Of a DNA stretch of 7,055 bases, positions 6,392 to 7,055 are shown in pieces; the stretch's first letter is position 1, and each line of letters starts with the position of its first letter. Under the pieces are notes generated by a model. It did not search any database. It was not told where the DNA came from and saw nothing but the letters and a program-made list of their open reading frames with translations. A program made the position numbers and the translations under genes. The stretch lies in NCBI GenBank assembly GCA_049700195.1, contig JBNAVY010000071.1, positions 1-7,055 of the forward strand. Reading direction: 5' to 3'. The stretch comes from JBNAVY01 sp049700195. GTDB taxonomy: Bacteria > Bacillota > Thermoanaerobacteria > Thermoanaerobacterales > Thermoanaerobacteraceae.

Positions 6392-7055
6392 TTGATTTCA
6401 TCGGATGGAAAAAGAAAATTAAATTTAAATGAATATTTAATTAAAATGAAATCTCTGATAGGTTTAATAGGATTAATAATTATTTTTTCAATTTTATCAC
6501 CAAGATTTTTAGATTATTACAATCTTACAAATGTTTTAAGACAGACTTCATTAAATGCAATAATGGCTGTGGGTATGACATTTGTAATATTAACAGGTGG
6601 AATAGATTTATCAGTTGGTTCAATTTTAGCTTTTTCAAGTGCTGTAACAGCAGGAATGATAAAAAGTGGATCTCCATTAATTATAGCGGTATTAGCAGGT
6701 TTAATAATAGGTATCGGTTTAGGATTTTTTAATGGTTTTGTCATAATTAGATGGAATATACCACCATTTATAGCTACGTTTGCAATGTTAACTATAGGTA
6801 GAGGCTTGACTCTAGTATATACTAATGGACAACCTATAACAGGTTTAGGTAACATATTTGGATATATTGGCAATGGATATATTGGGCCTATACCTGTTCC
6901 AATTATTTTAACAATTATAATTTTTATTTTGGCTTATTATATTCTTAAAAATAATAGATTAGGTAGATATGTATACGCAACAGGTGGAAATATTCAGGCT
7001 GCAAAACTTGCTGGTATAAATACTAATAAAATTATTTTGATAGTTTATTCATTAA
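6392..7055 (+). CDS. rbsC: Ribose ABC transporter permease, 5' part only
   Basis: RbsC forms the membrane channel for ribose and docks with RbsA. The reading frame is open from TTG 6392 to the window edge: 221 codons plus one base, about two thirds of a usual 310-325-residue permease, so the cut is due to the window and not to damage. After a short polar N-terminus come hydrophobic segments near 22-37, 54-70, 73-90, 96-118, 125-144 and 166-186, with another starting at 213. The hallmark AVGMTFVILTGGIDLSVGS (59-77) and the cytoplasmic loop GRYVYATGGNIQAAKLAGI (191-209) are typical of the BPD_transp_2 family, the latter probably contacting the ATPase. It starts 1 nt after rbsA. The start is non-ATG and the stop is outside the window, so simple ORF searches miss it and may instead report an antisense frame at 6517-6873. 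Confidence 0.95.
   Translation, partial: MISSDGKRKLNLNEYLIKMKSLIGLIGLIIIFSILSPRFLDYYNLTNVLRQTSLNAIMAVGMTFVILTGGIDLSVGSILAFSSAVTAGMIKSGSPLIIAVLAGLIIGIGLGFFNGFVIIRWNIPPFIATFAMLTIGRGLTLVYTNGQPITGLGNIFGYIGNGYIGPIPVPIILTIIIFILAYYILKNNRLGRYVYATGGNIQAAKLAGINTNKIILIVYSL

Noticed and set aside
6204..6401. A 65-codon minus-strand open frame
   Set aside because: It is the complement of the conserved Walker B and C-terminal region of rbsA and the rbsC start; no independent coding evidence.
6517..6873. A 118-codon open frame on the minus strand
   Set aside because: It lies entirely antisense to rbsC, whose plus-strand product has clear permease motifs. Its proline- and isoleucine-rich translation is what the complement of hydrophobic membrane codons gives, and it has no recognisable domain.
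2535..7055. Recent transfer of the rbs operon, from its apparently higher A/T content than the first two genes
   Set aside because: Hand counts of a few 60-base lines gave overlapping values in both regions, and there are no flanking repeats, integrase or transposase genes.

Overview
This 7,055-base window looks like ordinary chromosome from a low-GC Firmicute, most likely a clostridial or Thermoanaerobacter-type anaerobe. The support for this is very AT-rich DNA, strong AAGGAGG-type ribosome sites, several TTG start codons, a PIN-PhoH protein of the Bacillus YlaK type, and a ribose operon in the Firmicute gene order. The genus is inference only.

Layout: (1) 55-972, plus strand: a stand-alone Gfo/Idh/MocA-family NAD(P)-dependent oxidoreductase of unknown substrate, behind an extended -10 promoter that leaves almost no leader. 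(2) 968-1002: a perfect hairpin that contains the stop codons of both this gene and the converging next gene, probably a two-way terminator. (3) 998-2338, minus strand: a PIN nuclease domain fused to a PhoH ATPase, starting with TTG. (4) 2339-2534: a divergent control region holding a weak promoter for the PhoH gene and, on the plus strand, a near-consensus sigma-A promoter followed at once by a LacI-type operator. (5) 2535 to the window end, plus strand: rbsR-rbsK-rbsD-rbsA-rbsC, with rbsC cut by the right edge. The periplasmic-type binding protein gene rbsB is expected just beyond but is not visible.

The ribose genes form one tightly packed transcription unit, with gaps of 14, -4, 18 and 1 nt. 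The RbsA ATPase and RbsC permease, presumably with RbsB, import ribose. RbsD converts beta-pyranose ribose to the furanose form, RbsK phosphorylates it to ribose 5-phosphate for the pentose phosphate pathway, and RbsR, the first gene, probably represses its own operon through the operator over the transcription start.

I found no mobile element, CRISPR array, RNA gene or defence locus, and no stretch over 300 bases lacks a gene. I see no evidence of a previously undescribed system. The points most worth a second look are the operator architecture, the terminator that overlaps both stop codons, the near-leaderless oxidoreductase gene and its unknown substrate.
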